Shown here: piece by piece, positions 49,431 to 60,115 of the stretch
How the letters are laid out: every line of letters begins with the position of its first letter
Numbering within the stretch: the first letter of the stretch is position 1
Source of the DNA: Prorocentrum cordatum
Taxonomy: Eukaryota > Sar > Dinophyceae > Prorocentrales > Prorocentraceae
Reading direction: 5' to 3'
Assembly (NCBI GenBank): GCA_963575745.1
Contig: CAUYUJ010014338.1
Span: 1 to 64,000, forward strand
Length of the DNA stretch: 64,000 nucleotides
Program-made: the position numbers and the translations under genes
Notes under the pieces: generated by a model
The model's database searches: none
Told to the model about the DNA's origin: nothing
Seen by the model: the letters and a program-made list of their open reading frames with translations, nothing else

Positions 49431-49850
49431 CCAAATGTTTATGCGCCATTGTGAGGGCACGGGGCCGGGGGCTGCCCTCACGGACTCACAGGGTCAAGCT
49501 GGAGGCCTCTCGATGTGCGGGGTGCCGCTCCCACGGACCCACATGCGCTGGGCGAAGGTTTCTCTATGTGCCACCTGGCGGGCATGGAGCCTCGGGCCTT
49601 CCCTGCGAAACCACTTGCACACGACAGAGGTTTCTCTATGTGCCAGTTGGTTGGTGTGGTGTCGGGGGCTGGCCGGCTGACCCCGCGGGCCCTCAAGGCG
49701 ACGGAGGTTTCCCTATGTGCCTTGGCAACGGCAGGGAGTCGAGGTGATCCTGCGGACCTTTCGGCGCATGTGCTTGAAAAGTGCTTTGTTCCGTGCCGTC
49801 TGGGAAGCACGGGGGTCGGGGGCTGCCCCTGCGGACCCAACGGTTCAGGA
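49430..49850. repeat. Degenerate 80-100 bp repeat, GGTTTCTCTATGTGCC type
   Basis: About four to five units, each with GGTTTCTCTATGTGCC and a following GGGGTCGGGGGCTGCCCC...GCGGACCC segment. The same family recurs at 59.54-60.11 kb. The short open frames through it are repeat products. Confidence 0.8.
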
Positions 49851-49884
49851 GAAGGGCGACAAAAAATAGAGGGAAACAAAAGTT

Positions 49885-50640
49885 TCAACATTTACAATCG
49901 GAATATGTCGCAACGGGGGCCATCTGCCAACACATTGCTGGACACGGAAATGATGTTGTGATCATTCCGGAGGCCCACATCATGTTTGAAGACAGCAATG
50001 AGGTCCTGGTGGAGTTGACAGAATGGGTTGGGTTGGGAAAACATGATTTGTCCAGCAGACACGGAGGCATCTCAGTCTTAGAATAAAGCAGGAGGTGTTG
50101 CGATGGGCATAGCCAGGGAATGGACGGCTTGGTGAATGAGGCATCTGGCGTGCGAAGAAAGCGGATCCAAAGCCAAGCCAGGTGAATGGCGAGGTTGGCG
50201 TTCGCTTCATGGGCCTGGCGGACATGCATGCATCGCTCAACGGCAAGCACCTCGCGATCATCGGAGGATACTTGCACACTGGATCTGGAGACACCGGTGT
50301 GAACGTGGAGAAGCCTAGGCGGATGGCCTGTTCGGTTTCGGCGGTCTCGGCGGAGTTGATTATTCTTTGTGTCTAAAACATATCACCAGCTGCCCTTCTG
50401 AAGCCTGAGTGGTTGAATTTGGTTCAAAGGTGCATCCTTGTGCCAGGTAATGTGGAGTAGATCTGCACAAGAGGTAAAGGTACGCTCATCGAATGCGCGG
50501 TGGTGTCCACGAGTGATCTGGTCCAGCGGGGACGGAGGCCGACCGACTATGGCATTACTGTGGATCTCAAGCTTGTGGCAGTGGAAGCGAAGGGAAGAAC
50601 GATGAGTCTACCCAAGGCGCACTGGCTGCCGAGATAATTC
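49885..50640 (+). pseudogene. Decayed LINE endonuclease, second element
   Basis: Frames in order show DVVIIPEAHIMFEDSN and HDLSSRHGGISVLE (the catalytic Glu motif, then the GG(v/i) strand), then HLAIIGGYLHTGSGDTGVNV (the YLHxGxGxTGxN signature of dinoflagellate LINE endonucleases, 50.25-50.31 kb), then GTLIECAVVSTSDL followed by LVAVEAKGRTMSLPKAHWLP (C-terminal strand region, 50.47-50.64 kb). The pieces are in different frames with intervening stops. They follow an ORF1-like remnant on the same strand. Confidence 0.7.
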
Positions 50641-50755
50641 AATAAGAGCGTGGATCTAAGCAGCAAAAGTTCAAGAAGAAGATATCCTGTGCCAGCAGTC
50701 CTTCGGACACGAGACCCGAGGTTCCACGGCTGGGTAAAAAAGGAAAAAGATTGCT

Positions 50756-51277
50756 ATGAAGGAACCACCTCCGATGAACTTCTTGGGCCCCCTGGGTGTC
50801 GGCGACCTCATTGCATCAGAAGATGAAGAAGGACATGGAGGCGAGGAGCCTTTGGGGCTGTTGAAGGAGCAAAAGGACACCAAGGTCACGGAGCACGAAC
50901 TGGGCATCAAATGGGCGAAACACAGCCGCGACGCTACGTGGAATAGCATCAAGGTGGAATACGGCTCGAGGTGGAGCCAGCCACCCGCGTACGTCAGTAA
51001 ATCCTTCGGCTTCCTGGCCACCAAGGAGAGCGCGTTGGAACTTGGGGCGCGGCTAGGTACGTGGGTCGCCAAAGTGGGAGAGAACGATTGCCAACTGTTG
51101 GATGGTGAAGGTGCTGGCAGCAAGGCTCACAAAGGAAGGGAAGTAGCGAGGGCTTCGGAGATTAACAAGGTTGCCCCCTCTCCTCCATGTACCCTTACCA
51201 GGGATCCTGGCGTGGACTGGCGGGTCACGATTGGGTTCTTGTTAGACGAGGTGGACAGGGCCAACACCACAAACTAA
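50756..51277 (+). pseudogene. Probable linker between LINE endonuclease and reverse transcriptase
   Basis: A 173-residue open frame from an ATG at 50756: MNFLGPLGVGDLIASEDEEG, LGIKWAKHSRDATWNSIKVE and ESALELGARLGTWVAKVGEN. Composition is protein-like but no family was recognised. Its place directly after the endonuclease remnant suggests it is the inter-domain region of that element; it could also be unrelated. Confidence 0.4.
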
Positions 51278-51659
51278 TATAACAGGTGCTAGCAGCTAGT
51301 TGCGAGAGTCAGGGATGTTACGATGATGATGCTGACCTCGACTTTGGCGAATCTGGTGGGGAACGGTCAAATTCGCTGGTGCAGTGAATTCAATACGACG
51401 GGTTCAAAGGGCGATGTGAAGACAAGCTGTTATACGGAAGATTGCGTCAAGGCCCGCACAATGCAACAATGGAATGCGAGTAGCACTGTATGGCGTTGTC
51501 GGAATGCTGCGGTTCCAGGGCGGCTGTTCAGGATGATGTTAGCCAGCGCGGGCCCCAAGCAGTGTGCTTCTAGCAGTCTACTTGGTGATATACATGTGGA
51601 GCAACAGATTGCAGGTTCCGAAAACCTTAGACTCAAAAGTATTGCCATCTCTTGGGGTG

Positions 51660-51770
51660 CCAAATCTTACTGCCGCCAATTTCCGCCGTCATTTCCGCCA
51701 GGTTCCGCCCGCGTAACCGCCATCGTTTTACCTCCGCCGCATTCCGCCGCCCTTCCGCCAAGGAAGATAT
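51660..51770. repeat. TTCCGCC short repeats
   Basis: At least six TTCCGCC or TCCGCCG words in about 100 bp with irregular spacing. No coding sense is evident. Confidence 0.6.
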
Positions 51771-51814
51771 GGCAACCCCTTTGACGCCCGAGGGCGGGGC
51801 CATGTCTGGAACGC

Positions 51815-52110
51815 CTTATATGTGGTGCAATCCTCGATGTGCTATAGAACTATAGGTGCAGCCTACGGTCTGCAATATATATATATATATATTGTGCAGT
51901 CTAAGTGGCGCAATCTACGTGGTTCGATCTACGTGATGCAAGCTATGTTGGGCAATGTACGTTGTGCAATATGCGAGGTGCAATAGATGTGGTGAAGTTG
52001 GGTGGTGCAAGTTATAGTGTGCAATAGATGTGGTTCAAGCTATGTGGGGCAACCTATGTTGCACAATCTATGTGGCGCAGTCTTTGTGGTGCAGTCTGCC
52101 TTGCTGAAAT
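51815..52110. repeat. TGTGCAATCTATGTGG minisatellite, array 1
   Basis: About 16-bp imperfect units (GTGCAATCTACGTGG, TGCAAGCTATGTTGG) repeat about 17 times, with a TATATA run at 51875-51892. Related short arrays are at 53045-53110 and 55540-55690. Confidence 0.85.
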
Positions 52111-52139
52111 AGGAATTGTCGGTTCCACTGCCCACGCAA

Positions 52140-52725
52140 TCATCCAACCCACCCGCCCGCAACTTGGTTTGCAAAGTCCATGTGGCGGCGATTGCGATTG
52201 ACTGGTGGGCCAGGTTGGCGCATCGCTGCGGCCGAGCTAGCGCGCAAGCTCGCACGCAAACCGGCAAGCTATTCAGCCGCGACCCACGCGGCCGCGGTGG
52301 CGATGACGGCTGCAAGCCGTCATCGCCGCACGTCCCGACGCGTCTCGCAAGCCGCGCTGCTGCGCGGGCACTCCCCCGCGAGTCGGTGACTCGGGCGGGG
52401 GCGGTATCATGGCGACGTTGACAAAAACAAGCTCGATGATGGTAGTAGCGATGCTGGTGACGACGATGACGAAGACGACGGCAAGGCCAAAGACGGCCCC
52501 GATGCTGATCGCGCCGATGACGATGATGGTGTCCACGTGTCGATGATGAGGATTTTGGAAAAAGATTTCGAAATGCTTGTGGCCGACGGGCGCGAATGGC
52601 CCATATTGTTTTTGACAGGGATCGTGCCCCCCCCAGCACGCGCGCTGGAGCGCACAAGTGATTTCGACACGCGCGGGCGGGAGGTCCTTCTTGGTTGCAT
52701 TGGATGACGCAGTTGATGCGATTAA
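52140..52725. repeat. Duplicated 0.6-kb segment, copy 1
   Basis: It matches 53820-54410 in the same orientation with many substitutions and small indels. Shared landmarks in order are TTGGTTTGCAAA, CATGTGGCGGCGATTGCGAT, GCAAGCCGCGCT, GCGAGTCG, ACTCGGGCGGG, GCGGTATCAT and GCCGACGGGCGCGA. A minus-strand frame keeps the peptides VGIAVIG-like IIVIGAISIGAVFGLAVVFV and VAMIPPPPES here and AVVVVIVATRVAEIIVAS and VAMIPRPPES in copy 2, but no known protein is recognised. Confidence 0.85.
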
Positions 52726-53035
52726 GACTTCGCCAGGGCGCGCACGCATATGTTTTGAAACGTTGACGCGGCACACTTATGATTTCGGCACGCGCGCGCG
52801 ACAACACGCGCGCGCACTTCGTCTATTTTTCTCATGGGCTTATAGAATGCAATTGAGTTTTGATGTACGAGTGTGCGAGCATAATACGTTTTGACGAACA
52901 TGGGGGGGGGGTCCGGCCTACCTAGGATTGCATGAAATCATGCTTAAAATGAGCAATGGGGCACAATCGTAAGTTGCGCATCGCCAGGGGGAACGGATAA
53001 TGCCGGGTGGGAATCCGACATCTTTGTAGGAAGCG

Positions 53036-53110
53036 AGAATCAGCGTTGTGCAGCCCATGTGGCGCACCTACGTGATGCATTCCATGTGGAGCAATCCACG
53101 ATGTACATCC
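53036..53110. repeat. TGTGCAATCTATGTGG minisatellite, array 2
   Basis: Four to five degenerate units (GTGCAGCCCATGTGG, GAGCAATCCACGATG). It lies between the two copies of the duplicated 0.6-kb segment. Confidence 0.7.
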
Positions 53111-53815
53111 ATTGCGCCGTCACATAGGTTCGTGGAGCTTCATGGGGCAATCGGGTTTATATGAGCTTCGTCCGCTACTTCCGTGTGAACGGGCGGCGAT
53201 GGGATGACCCCTGTCCCGGCCCTGCCTGAACTGGCCCCCGCTGTTCCCCATCAGAAGCCACTCGGGCTGAATCAAGAACAATCTGATGGAAAACCCGGGG
53301 GTTCAGTATCCGGTCCTTCAATCTAGTATGAAATGCTGTGTCTAGAATCTAGAAAAACAAGAAATCGCGGCAAGAACAACGACGCGGATTTGGAAATCCC
53401 ATCGCGCGAAATCTGGCTCCTGAAGCGTTCGGAACGCCGTTGGGAGATCCGACCATCACAATCATCAGCATCAACATCAACATCATAATCGCTTCCTGCC
53501 ATCGCAACGCTCGCATCGCCATGCCGCGGGAAAGATGGAGCTGTGAGAATCGATATGGGAAGCATGTGTCCCATGCCCGTTGCGTTGTCTTCCGACTTTG
53601 GCCCATGCGACAATCAGGCAAGCCCAGGCAGCTCAAGCAATGACAATCTGGGCAGTGGCAGCAAGGGCTGCGCTGAGACGGCCTCGTCTCGCCAAATCAA
53701 CTGTCGGCCGCCGCGCTGGTTACACAAGGCTTCGACAGCCACGCCAGATTAACAGGGCCCCGATGCTCGCCGCGCGGCGCCTGCAATGCCGCCGAAGGAC
53801 CCCCCCGCGAAGGCG
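53110..53815. other. Unassigned DNA between duplicated segments
   Basis: No domain was recognised on either strand. A short ATCATCA run is at 53457-53485. Confidence 0.5.
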
Positions 53816-53819
53816 ACGC

Positions 53820-54410
53820 GTCATCGCCCCGCCCGCCCACCTGCAAATTGGTTTGCAAAACCATGTGGCGGCGATTGCGATGATTGCGCGGCGCTGGCTG
53901 GCGCGTCGCCGCGGCCGCGCCAGCGCGCCGAACACCGCGCGCGGAGCGGCCAACTAGTCTGGCGCGACCGACGCGGCCGCGATGGCGCTGACCGCCGGGC
54001 ACTTCCTGGCGCATCTCGCAAGCCGCGCTAACGCAAAGGCACTTCGGCGCGAGTCGACGACTCGGGCGGGCGCGGTATCATCGCGACGCCGGCAATGGCA
54101 GACGCGACGATGATTTCAGCGACTCTGGTTGCGACAATTACAACGACGACGGCATGGCCAATTGCGGCGCCGATGCTGACCACGCGGATGGCGATGATGG
54201 TTTCCGCGCGTCGGCGATGAAAGTTTGGAGGGATTTCGATGTGCGCGCGCGGCCGACGGGCGCGAGTTGCCCGCGTGAAACTATGTGACAAGGATCGCGA
54301 TGGTATAAATGGACAAGGATCGCGCACCCCCCTTCCCCGAGCGCGCAAGGGCCTTCGAATGATTCCGACATGCGCGCGCGAGAGGCCTTCTTGGTCGGGT
54401 TTGTTGGAAA
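53820..54410. repeat. Duplicated 0.6-kb segment, copy 2
   Basis: Direct, diverged copy of 52140-52725. Both copies are GC-rich with CGCGCC/GGCGCG clusters in the first half and GATGATG-type triplets in the second. They probably represent copies of a non-autonomous dispersed repeat; no terminal inverted repeats were identified. Confidence 0.85.
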
Positions 54411-54552
54411 TGCTGAAAAATATCCCAGTGCGACCCGACCTAGGAGTTGGAGCCTCTAGGAAAGCAACATGAGTAGGAGCGGTGGACGCCGTCCTCCTCC
54501 TTCTCCTCGTCGTCGTAGTTGTAGCAGTAGCGGTAGGCAGCAATAGTGGATG

Positions 54553-54790
54553 CTGTGCTGCGCTATGCTATGCTATGCAATGCTATGCTATGCTCTGCTC
54601 TGCTCTGCTATGCTATGCTATGCGCTATGCTATGCTGCGAAATGCTATGCTGGGCTAGGCTAGGTTAGGCTAGGCTATGCTATACTATGCTGCGCTATGC
54701 TATGCTGCGCTGTGCTATGCTATGCTATGCTTTTGCTTTGCCTTCGCTTTTGCCTTCACTTTTGCCTTTGCTTTCGCTTTTGCTTGGCAC
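54553..54790. repeat. TGCTA pentamer array then CTTTTG hexamer array
   Basis: 54553-54730 consists of ATGCT/TGCTA pentamers with G and C variants (CTGCT, GGCTA). 54730-54790 consists of six-base TTTGC(C/T)-type units. The change of unit is abrupt. Confidence 0.92.
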
Positions 54791-54799
54791 CCAGGGAGC

Positions 54800-55535
54800 G
54801 CAACTGGGGGAACCACGCGTTTGCTTGCACCTTTGCTGTTGCTTTTGCTCGGCTCCCATGGGGCTGGGGGAACCGCCCGGGGCGGGTTGCACTGCCCGGC
54901 CCCTTTAAGCTACAGAGTAAGAACCCTTCTAGGCAGAGCCTAGATAGGGAATAAGAAGAAATGTTCTGAAGAACTTGCAAAAGCGCGTGCGAAATCCTTT
55001 CGGTGTACAGATCAAATTGAGAAACCACTTGTTGTCCCTATGTTGTCGGAAAGCTCGGTTTTGAAGTCGCTGCGAAAGCAGAGGTTGTTGAAAGATTTCA
55101 GCACGCGCGCGTGCTCGACAACGCGCGCCGCGCGCATAATTTGTCACGCAAGTTGCAAGAGATGTCTGGCACAATAGCGGAATCGTGATAAGCTGGTGCG
55201 CGCATACTTTTACTCGACAAAGATGAGGGGACATGTCGATGCCAGCTGAGCTGGGATGTTGAGGAAACATAACTGACATGAGCGATGGGCCAGAATCATA
55301 TCTGACATTGCACAATCACAAGTGGCGCCGGAAAATGCGCCGGGGAAAGGTAGATCATAATTTGTTCTTCCGAACGGAAGACAAATTTTGTGTCCTACAT
55401 TTTCCGCGCCCCCTCCCGGGGGCTGTGGGATGAAGCGGACAAAGCAAAACCCGAAACGAGCAAAGCAGGAGTTCCGCACAAACGAAACCAACACGGAGGA
55501 GCAACATAGCATATTTTTCGAACGGATGACCCATG
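54800..55535. other. Unassigned DNA
   Basis: No recognisable coding. Short frames on both strands lack signatures. A GGGAATAAGAAGAAATGTTC stretch and CGCGCGCG-rich words occur near 55.1 kb. Confidence 0.5.
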
Positions 55536-55539
55536 TTAC

Positions 55540-55695
55540 TATGCTGTGCAATCTACGTGGCGCAATCTATGTTGAGCAGCCTACGTAGCGCAGTATATGA
55601 AACGCAGTCGATGTTGTGCAACCTACGTTGTGCAAACTATGTTGTGCAACCTACGTTGTACAATCTGCGTGGTGCACTCCGTGTTGCGCAAGATA
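55540..55695. repeat. TGTGCAATCTACGTGG minisatellite, array 3
   Basis: About nine to ten units, 15-17 bp each (TGTGCAACCTACGTTG and close variants). Same family as the arrays at 51.8 and 53.05 kb. Confidence 0.85.
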
Positions 55696-55726
55696 GACGC
55701 CGGGCCGACATTCTCGGATTCTGGGC

Positions 55727-55928
55727 CAGGCGACGGGCGGCGACGGCGACGACGCGGCCACCCGGCCGCCGCGCCCGCCCAGGCGACGGGCGGCGACGAG
55801 GCGGCGACGGGGCGGCGACGGCGACGACGCGGCCGCCAGACCGCCGAGCCGGCCCAGACGACGGGCGGCGACGAGGCGGCGACGGGGCGGCGACGGCAAC
55901 GACATTGCCGCCAGACCGCGCGCCTGCC
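55727..55928. repeat. GC-rich 70-75 bp tandem repeat
   Basis: About 2.7 units containing GACGGGCGGCGACGAGGCGG and GACGACGCGGCCGCCAGACC. It is built internally from GGCGAC words. Confidence 0.85.
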
Positions 55929-56445
55929 CTGGTCGCCGGCACCGAGATGAGAATCCCTCAATGACTGTTTGGAACATACAGAAAGAAGGGCCTCAAGGAT
56001 TTGTCGATGATGCAGCCTGGCCTTGTCAACTTCTCGCGGCGTTGAACACTCCGACGTGGAAACCCTCGAGAGATGATCGAGCCATTGGCGTTCTCTCCAA
56101 ATTGGCCAGGCCATGGCCCAGACGCCGTAGGTCGCCAAGAGCCGGATGGAGCAAGGGGCGCGCTGGGTTGCGGGGCGAGGCCGCTGCAGGACAGACACCT
56201 CTTAGAGAAGATCTGTAGAGAAGATGCGTGGGCGAGCACGTCGCGGGACATAGGAGGTCCCCATGATGCCCAGAAGAAGGAGCTTTTAGTCGAGGAATGG
56301 GTCGAACGCAAATTGCCGACGCGCTTCCTGCGCTTGAAGGGCACTGCGCGCGTCCACGCGCATCCTTCGAGACAATGCGTGCGATTCGGACATGAACCAG
56401 CCAGCAAAGAGCATGACAGCATGACCGCAGGCTTGGGAGACGCAG

Positions 56446-57270
56446 GTGGACTTCCCACGCTGCGCAGTGCATGACATCCTGGAGAGACGCTCGCGGGTGG
56501 ACGATTTCTGGTGTCTCTCGGAGGATCGACGGCAGATTCGAAAGGGTGCTGAACGTTACCAAGAGTTCGGGGCTTTGCTTTGCGAGGAGCTGCGCCAAGG
56601 AGGGCCTAGCGAACTCCAAGAATACGACTGCCACCTCGCGCTTCGGTCTTGGGGAGGAGCTCCAGAAGGCCTTCGCAGTGGAGGGCTGCTGGGTCAAGCT
56701 GGCGAGCGCAGCTAAGGACATGGCCAGCGAAGGGGGCAGCGTCGGGCTCGGGAGACCGATGCAGGCCCTGCGCCAGAGCGGCGCAGGACAGAAGGTCCAC
56801 GAGGGCTAAGCAGTTCGCCCGCGGCGCGGCTAGGAAGCGCATTGAAACTAAGTTGGCCATGACAGGGGTGACAGGGGCGCTGCCGATGGCGGACTACTCA
56901 GATATGGTGCTTAGAACAGCGACTTCGGCCGCCCGAGCTTGGGGGAGGTCTTGAGGGCAGACGCCGGCGAAGAAGTGGCCAGAAGGCTGTCTTGCCACAC
57001 TGCTTGAGCTTTGCCTTGGACGGAAGGCCCCGAGCTTTCCGATCGAGCGCAGGTCGGTGGAGTCCTGGATGACAGCCGCGTTCAAGCCAGGGCTGGAGAT
57101 GGAGCTGGCCAGAAGAAAGCGGAGAGCTGCAACGGCGAGAGAACAGGCGGAGAGGCATAACCGGCGTAGTCTCCGCCTTGATCGCGACGTTGCTGGACTT
57201 GTGCGGGGAACTTGCTGGGCCCCGGGATTGGCGCGGCGACAATGGTGCCCGCTTCCAAGCAACTGAATAT
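56446..57270 (+). pseudogene. LINE reverse transcriptase C-terminal remnant
   Basis: Three frames in succession give the post-catalytic part of a dinoflagellate LINE reverse transcriptase. First NTTATSRFGLGEELQKAFAV, then VKLASAAKDMASEGGS (the 'ardLG' segment degraded), then TRAKQFARGAARKRIETKLA MTGVTGALPMADYSDMVLR (the '(F/V)xTGvxP...yG' segment), then WMTAAFKPGLEMELARRKRR and VRGTCWAPGLARRQWCPLP (the 'GPvaA..L..iGW' region). No motif A-C was found upstream. It may belong to the same element as the ORF1, endonuclease and RNase H remnants. Confidence 0.6.
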
Positions 57271-57373
57271 ATGATCGGCTCGGGCCCCAAAGGGTCTGGC
57301 GCCCGTGAAAGAAGCGACCTTGGAGCCCCATTGACAGGTGAATGCGGAGTTTTGCCGGCGAGCACTGGGATGA

Positions 57374-57393
57374 TAAAGTCAGTCAGTCAGTCA
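57374..57393. repeat. TCAG tetranucleotide run
   Basis: Four to five tandem AGTC/TCAG units, next to the junction between plus- and minus-strand LINE fragments. Confidence 0.85.
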
Positions 57394-57437
57394 GAAGCCT
57401 TGCACCAGACGGCGCGCTAGCAGAGGTGGAAAATGAA

Positions 57438-58133
57438 TCAAATGCGACACGATTGCACTGCCGACGCCCACGCTCGCGCTGCACCGCCCTCCGGGCGGAA
57501 GTGCGCAGCCAGGCGAGCGAGCGTGCCGGCCACGCGTAAACAATTGTTCATCGCCATGTTCCCCCAGCTCTGTCGGGGCCGGCCTCTCTTCCTAAGGCCA
57601 GATGGCGCTCGCAAGTCAAAGCTATCAGGCTCAAAGACAGACAAACGCGCGGGGTCCGTGCCAGGGCGTCTTGCAAGCTTGCCCATGAAAATCATTTGTT
57701 GTTTACAGATTTGCTCGCTCAGAGGCGGCTGTCCAGCCATGCTTAGCGCGGCGCTGTTTGAGATCCTGCTAATGTAAGAATGCAGGACGCGATAAATCTT
57801 TCGAAGGCATTGGGCTTGAAACCCATCTATTCTCCTGCGTTCTGCTTGGTTCAGACACGCAGCGAACAATGCATAGGTAAGTTTGGCCACGACGCACGCG
57901 TTGAAAATGCGCACTTTCTGCGCGCGGCTTAACGTGGAATGCGACCAAACTGCGCCCAATACGTTGAAATCCTGCCTGGCGGCGCCTAAGCGCCGGCTGA
58001 GCTCCACCCCGCTACGACCGTCTGCAGACAATTGGGTGCCGAGGTAAATCAGGCGAGATTTCAGAAAAGTCTTCAGAAAGGGACGGGCCGAAGAGACGCG
58101 CAGCTTCGCATCGGTGCCCTCGAGAAAGGGCAC
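57438..58133 (-). pseudogene. LINE reverse transcriptase C-terminal fragment
   Basis: A 231-residue frame reading LIYLGTQLSADGRSGVELSR RLGAARQDFNVLGAVWSHS, ALFAACLNQAERRRIDGFQA QCLRKIYRVLHSYISRISN and ICKQQMIFMGKLARRP. These are the 'YLGt.ls.dG....Ei..Ri..A' and 'id.Fq..cLR.il.i.....Sri.N' segments that follow the catalytic core in LINE reverse transcriptases. The catalytic core itself is not recognisable upstream (58.1-58.5 kb). The frame is open but lacks start and core, so it is a fragment on the opposite strand to its neighbours. Confidence 0.8.
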
Positions 58134-58559
58134 GAACGCCCAATGGCAGGCGATGCCGAAACAGTTATGACACGAGCTTCTTGGACACGGGCGAGGATTG
58201 CATCGCCTTTGGGGGGGGCCGGCGGCAAGTGGGCCGATTCATTGCCCGAGATGAGACGTATTTGAAGAAACGGATGCCCATCGAACATAGGGCGTCTGCG
58301 CGACGAAGACTTCGCCGCAGTATTCAGCGCGTTGGCGAGGAGGGCGTTGGAAGATCGTGAAGCCCCAGCCGCGCATATGGCTACATGGTTTTCTTTCTTC
58401 GTCATGGACCAAAAATTGATGACGCGCCCGATGGTCCGTTGGGCGCGGCATTCGGGAAGGCATTGGGCATCGAGCAAGTCGCTGAGATTATTGTTGGAGG
58501 CGTTGCTTCAACAAGACTTCAAACATCGGAACCCCGCCTGTCGAGGATTGGATGGGCGT

Positions 58560-59215
58560 ACCAGTTTATGGGAGTTTCCAAGGGGGATGACTGTGGGCAT
58601 GTCTGCGTTTCGCGGCCGTGGATGTGGAACCGTGAGGAAGCATACCACCAATAGAAGGGAGCTGACTGCCTTGGCCTGCGCCTTGGAGGACCTCTTGTGC
58701 CGGAGACAAGAATGGTGTTCGTCACTGGTTCCTTCTACATGGTAGAAGAGAGTGCTCAAGATCAGTACTGATGTCATGCTTTCGGCCAACCTCGACCTGC
58801 GACAGCGTGGGTACCTTGATCAAGGACAAGTGGGGGCTGCTACACCTGGCGAAGATCGAGCCACCAGGTCGGTTCAGGATGCGCAGAGCAATTGCACGCC
58901 CTTGGGGTATTATCTGGCCGACGGCATTGCGGATGAGGCGGCAGGCTACTGTGCCAACAACATGGCGATGGACGCGCCGGTGGTGGATTCAGCGAAGCAC
59001 GCTATGGCCATCGGCAGGGCGGTGCGGAAGCACCTGGTCAAAGCGTTCCTGGTGGCCACGGAAGCGGAGCCGAAGCGCCTTAGATCCACCACCGACATGG
59101 CCAAGACATACTGGCGAAGGGTACACACGTCTGCGCATGCGGTGAACACTGGGATGGGCTCGGCGTTTCATTGCCATCAATGCGGCGACTGTGCCGATGG
59201 AGGTAAGCTGGAGCC
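58560..59215 (+). pseudogene. LINE RNase H remnant
   Basis: One frame, interrupted by a single TAG at about 58.743 kb, carries TTNRRELTALACALEDLL (RNase H Glu helix), VLKISTDVMLSANLDL (Asp strand) and GYYLADGIADEAAGYCANNM (the GNxxADxxA helix). AFHCHQCGDC lies shortly after. The order and spacing fit RNase H of dinoflagellate LINEs. It is downstream of, and on the same strand as, the reverse transcriptase remnant at 56.4-57.3 kb, with an opposite-strand LINE fragment between them. Confidence 0.6.
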
Positions 59216-59539
59216 CGTTCTCAAGACACCTTCGCTTGGATGGCCTGGCCAAGGGCGATATCGGGGTGACGGTCCAAGGTGTCCCCACACACGGTTCCCA
59301 TCTGCTTTGGTACTTTGCTGACTTGCATATCCATGCTTCCCTGAAGCGTGTGTGTGCGTGGGGGAAGGTATTTCCCCAGAGGGCTTGCGAACGAATGTGC
59401 TGGGACTCTTGGACACTATGGGAAGCAGACTTTGAGCAAATTGGCCTGTGGTATTTTGCCCAAGGCCAGTATGAGGTCCAACGGCGTGGAACGCAAGACA
59501 AGTGACGACCAGCTCCAGGACAACATTGTTGATGATGAG

Positions 59540-60115
59540 ACCATGTGCAACCTGGGAGGTCCTGGGTCGGAGGCTGTCCCCGCGGGCCCACAAGAAGGGC
59601 GAGGCCACGAGGTGCACGGGCAAGAACATCTGGATGAACGTGCGGACGATGGCATGGAGGCTGAGACTCTGTCACCTGAAAGGTCTTCGGTCGGGGGCTG
59701 TCCCCGCGGACCATCGCGAAGATCGACCTCATACGACTTACTCCCAAGGCTCGGCTCAAGACGTCGAGGACCTCTGGGCAGACCCGTCTTTGCGCTCCCC
59801 GTCTTCGGGGGGTTGGAGTCGCCAGGACGGGGAGGCCATGGAACAGAACGCTTCTCTTCTGAGTCCGGCTCTGGGCACGGAGTCACTGGGAAGTATGTGA
59901 CGGCTGGAAGGCATGGGGTTGGGCGCCTGCCTCCGCGGACCCACATCCACCACCTGAAGGTGACGGGCTTGTCTCCTTGTGCCCTGGGAGCTGTACGGGG
60001 TGGGGGCCTTCCCCGTGGACCCACACGGAGGCGCTGGAGGTTTCTCTGTGCGCCTTGGTAGTGGCACGGGGTCGGGGGCATCCCCCGCGGACCCAGGGCG
60101 CCACTGCGCCCGTGC
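59540..60115. repeat. Degenerate repeat, GGTCGGGGGCTGTCCCCGCG type
   Basis: Five to six irregular units containing GGGGGCTGTCCCCGCGGACC and, in the last units, GGTTTCTCTGTGCGCC. It belongs to the same family as the array at 49.43-49.85 kb. Open frames across it are Pro/Arg/Gly-rich repeat products. Confidence 0.8.
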
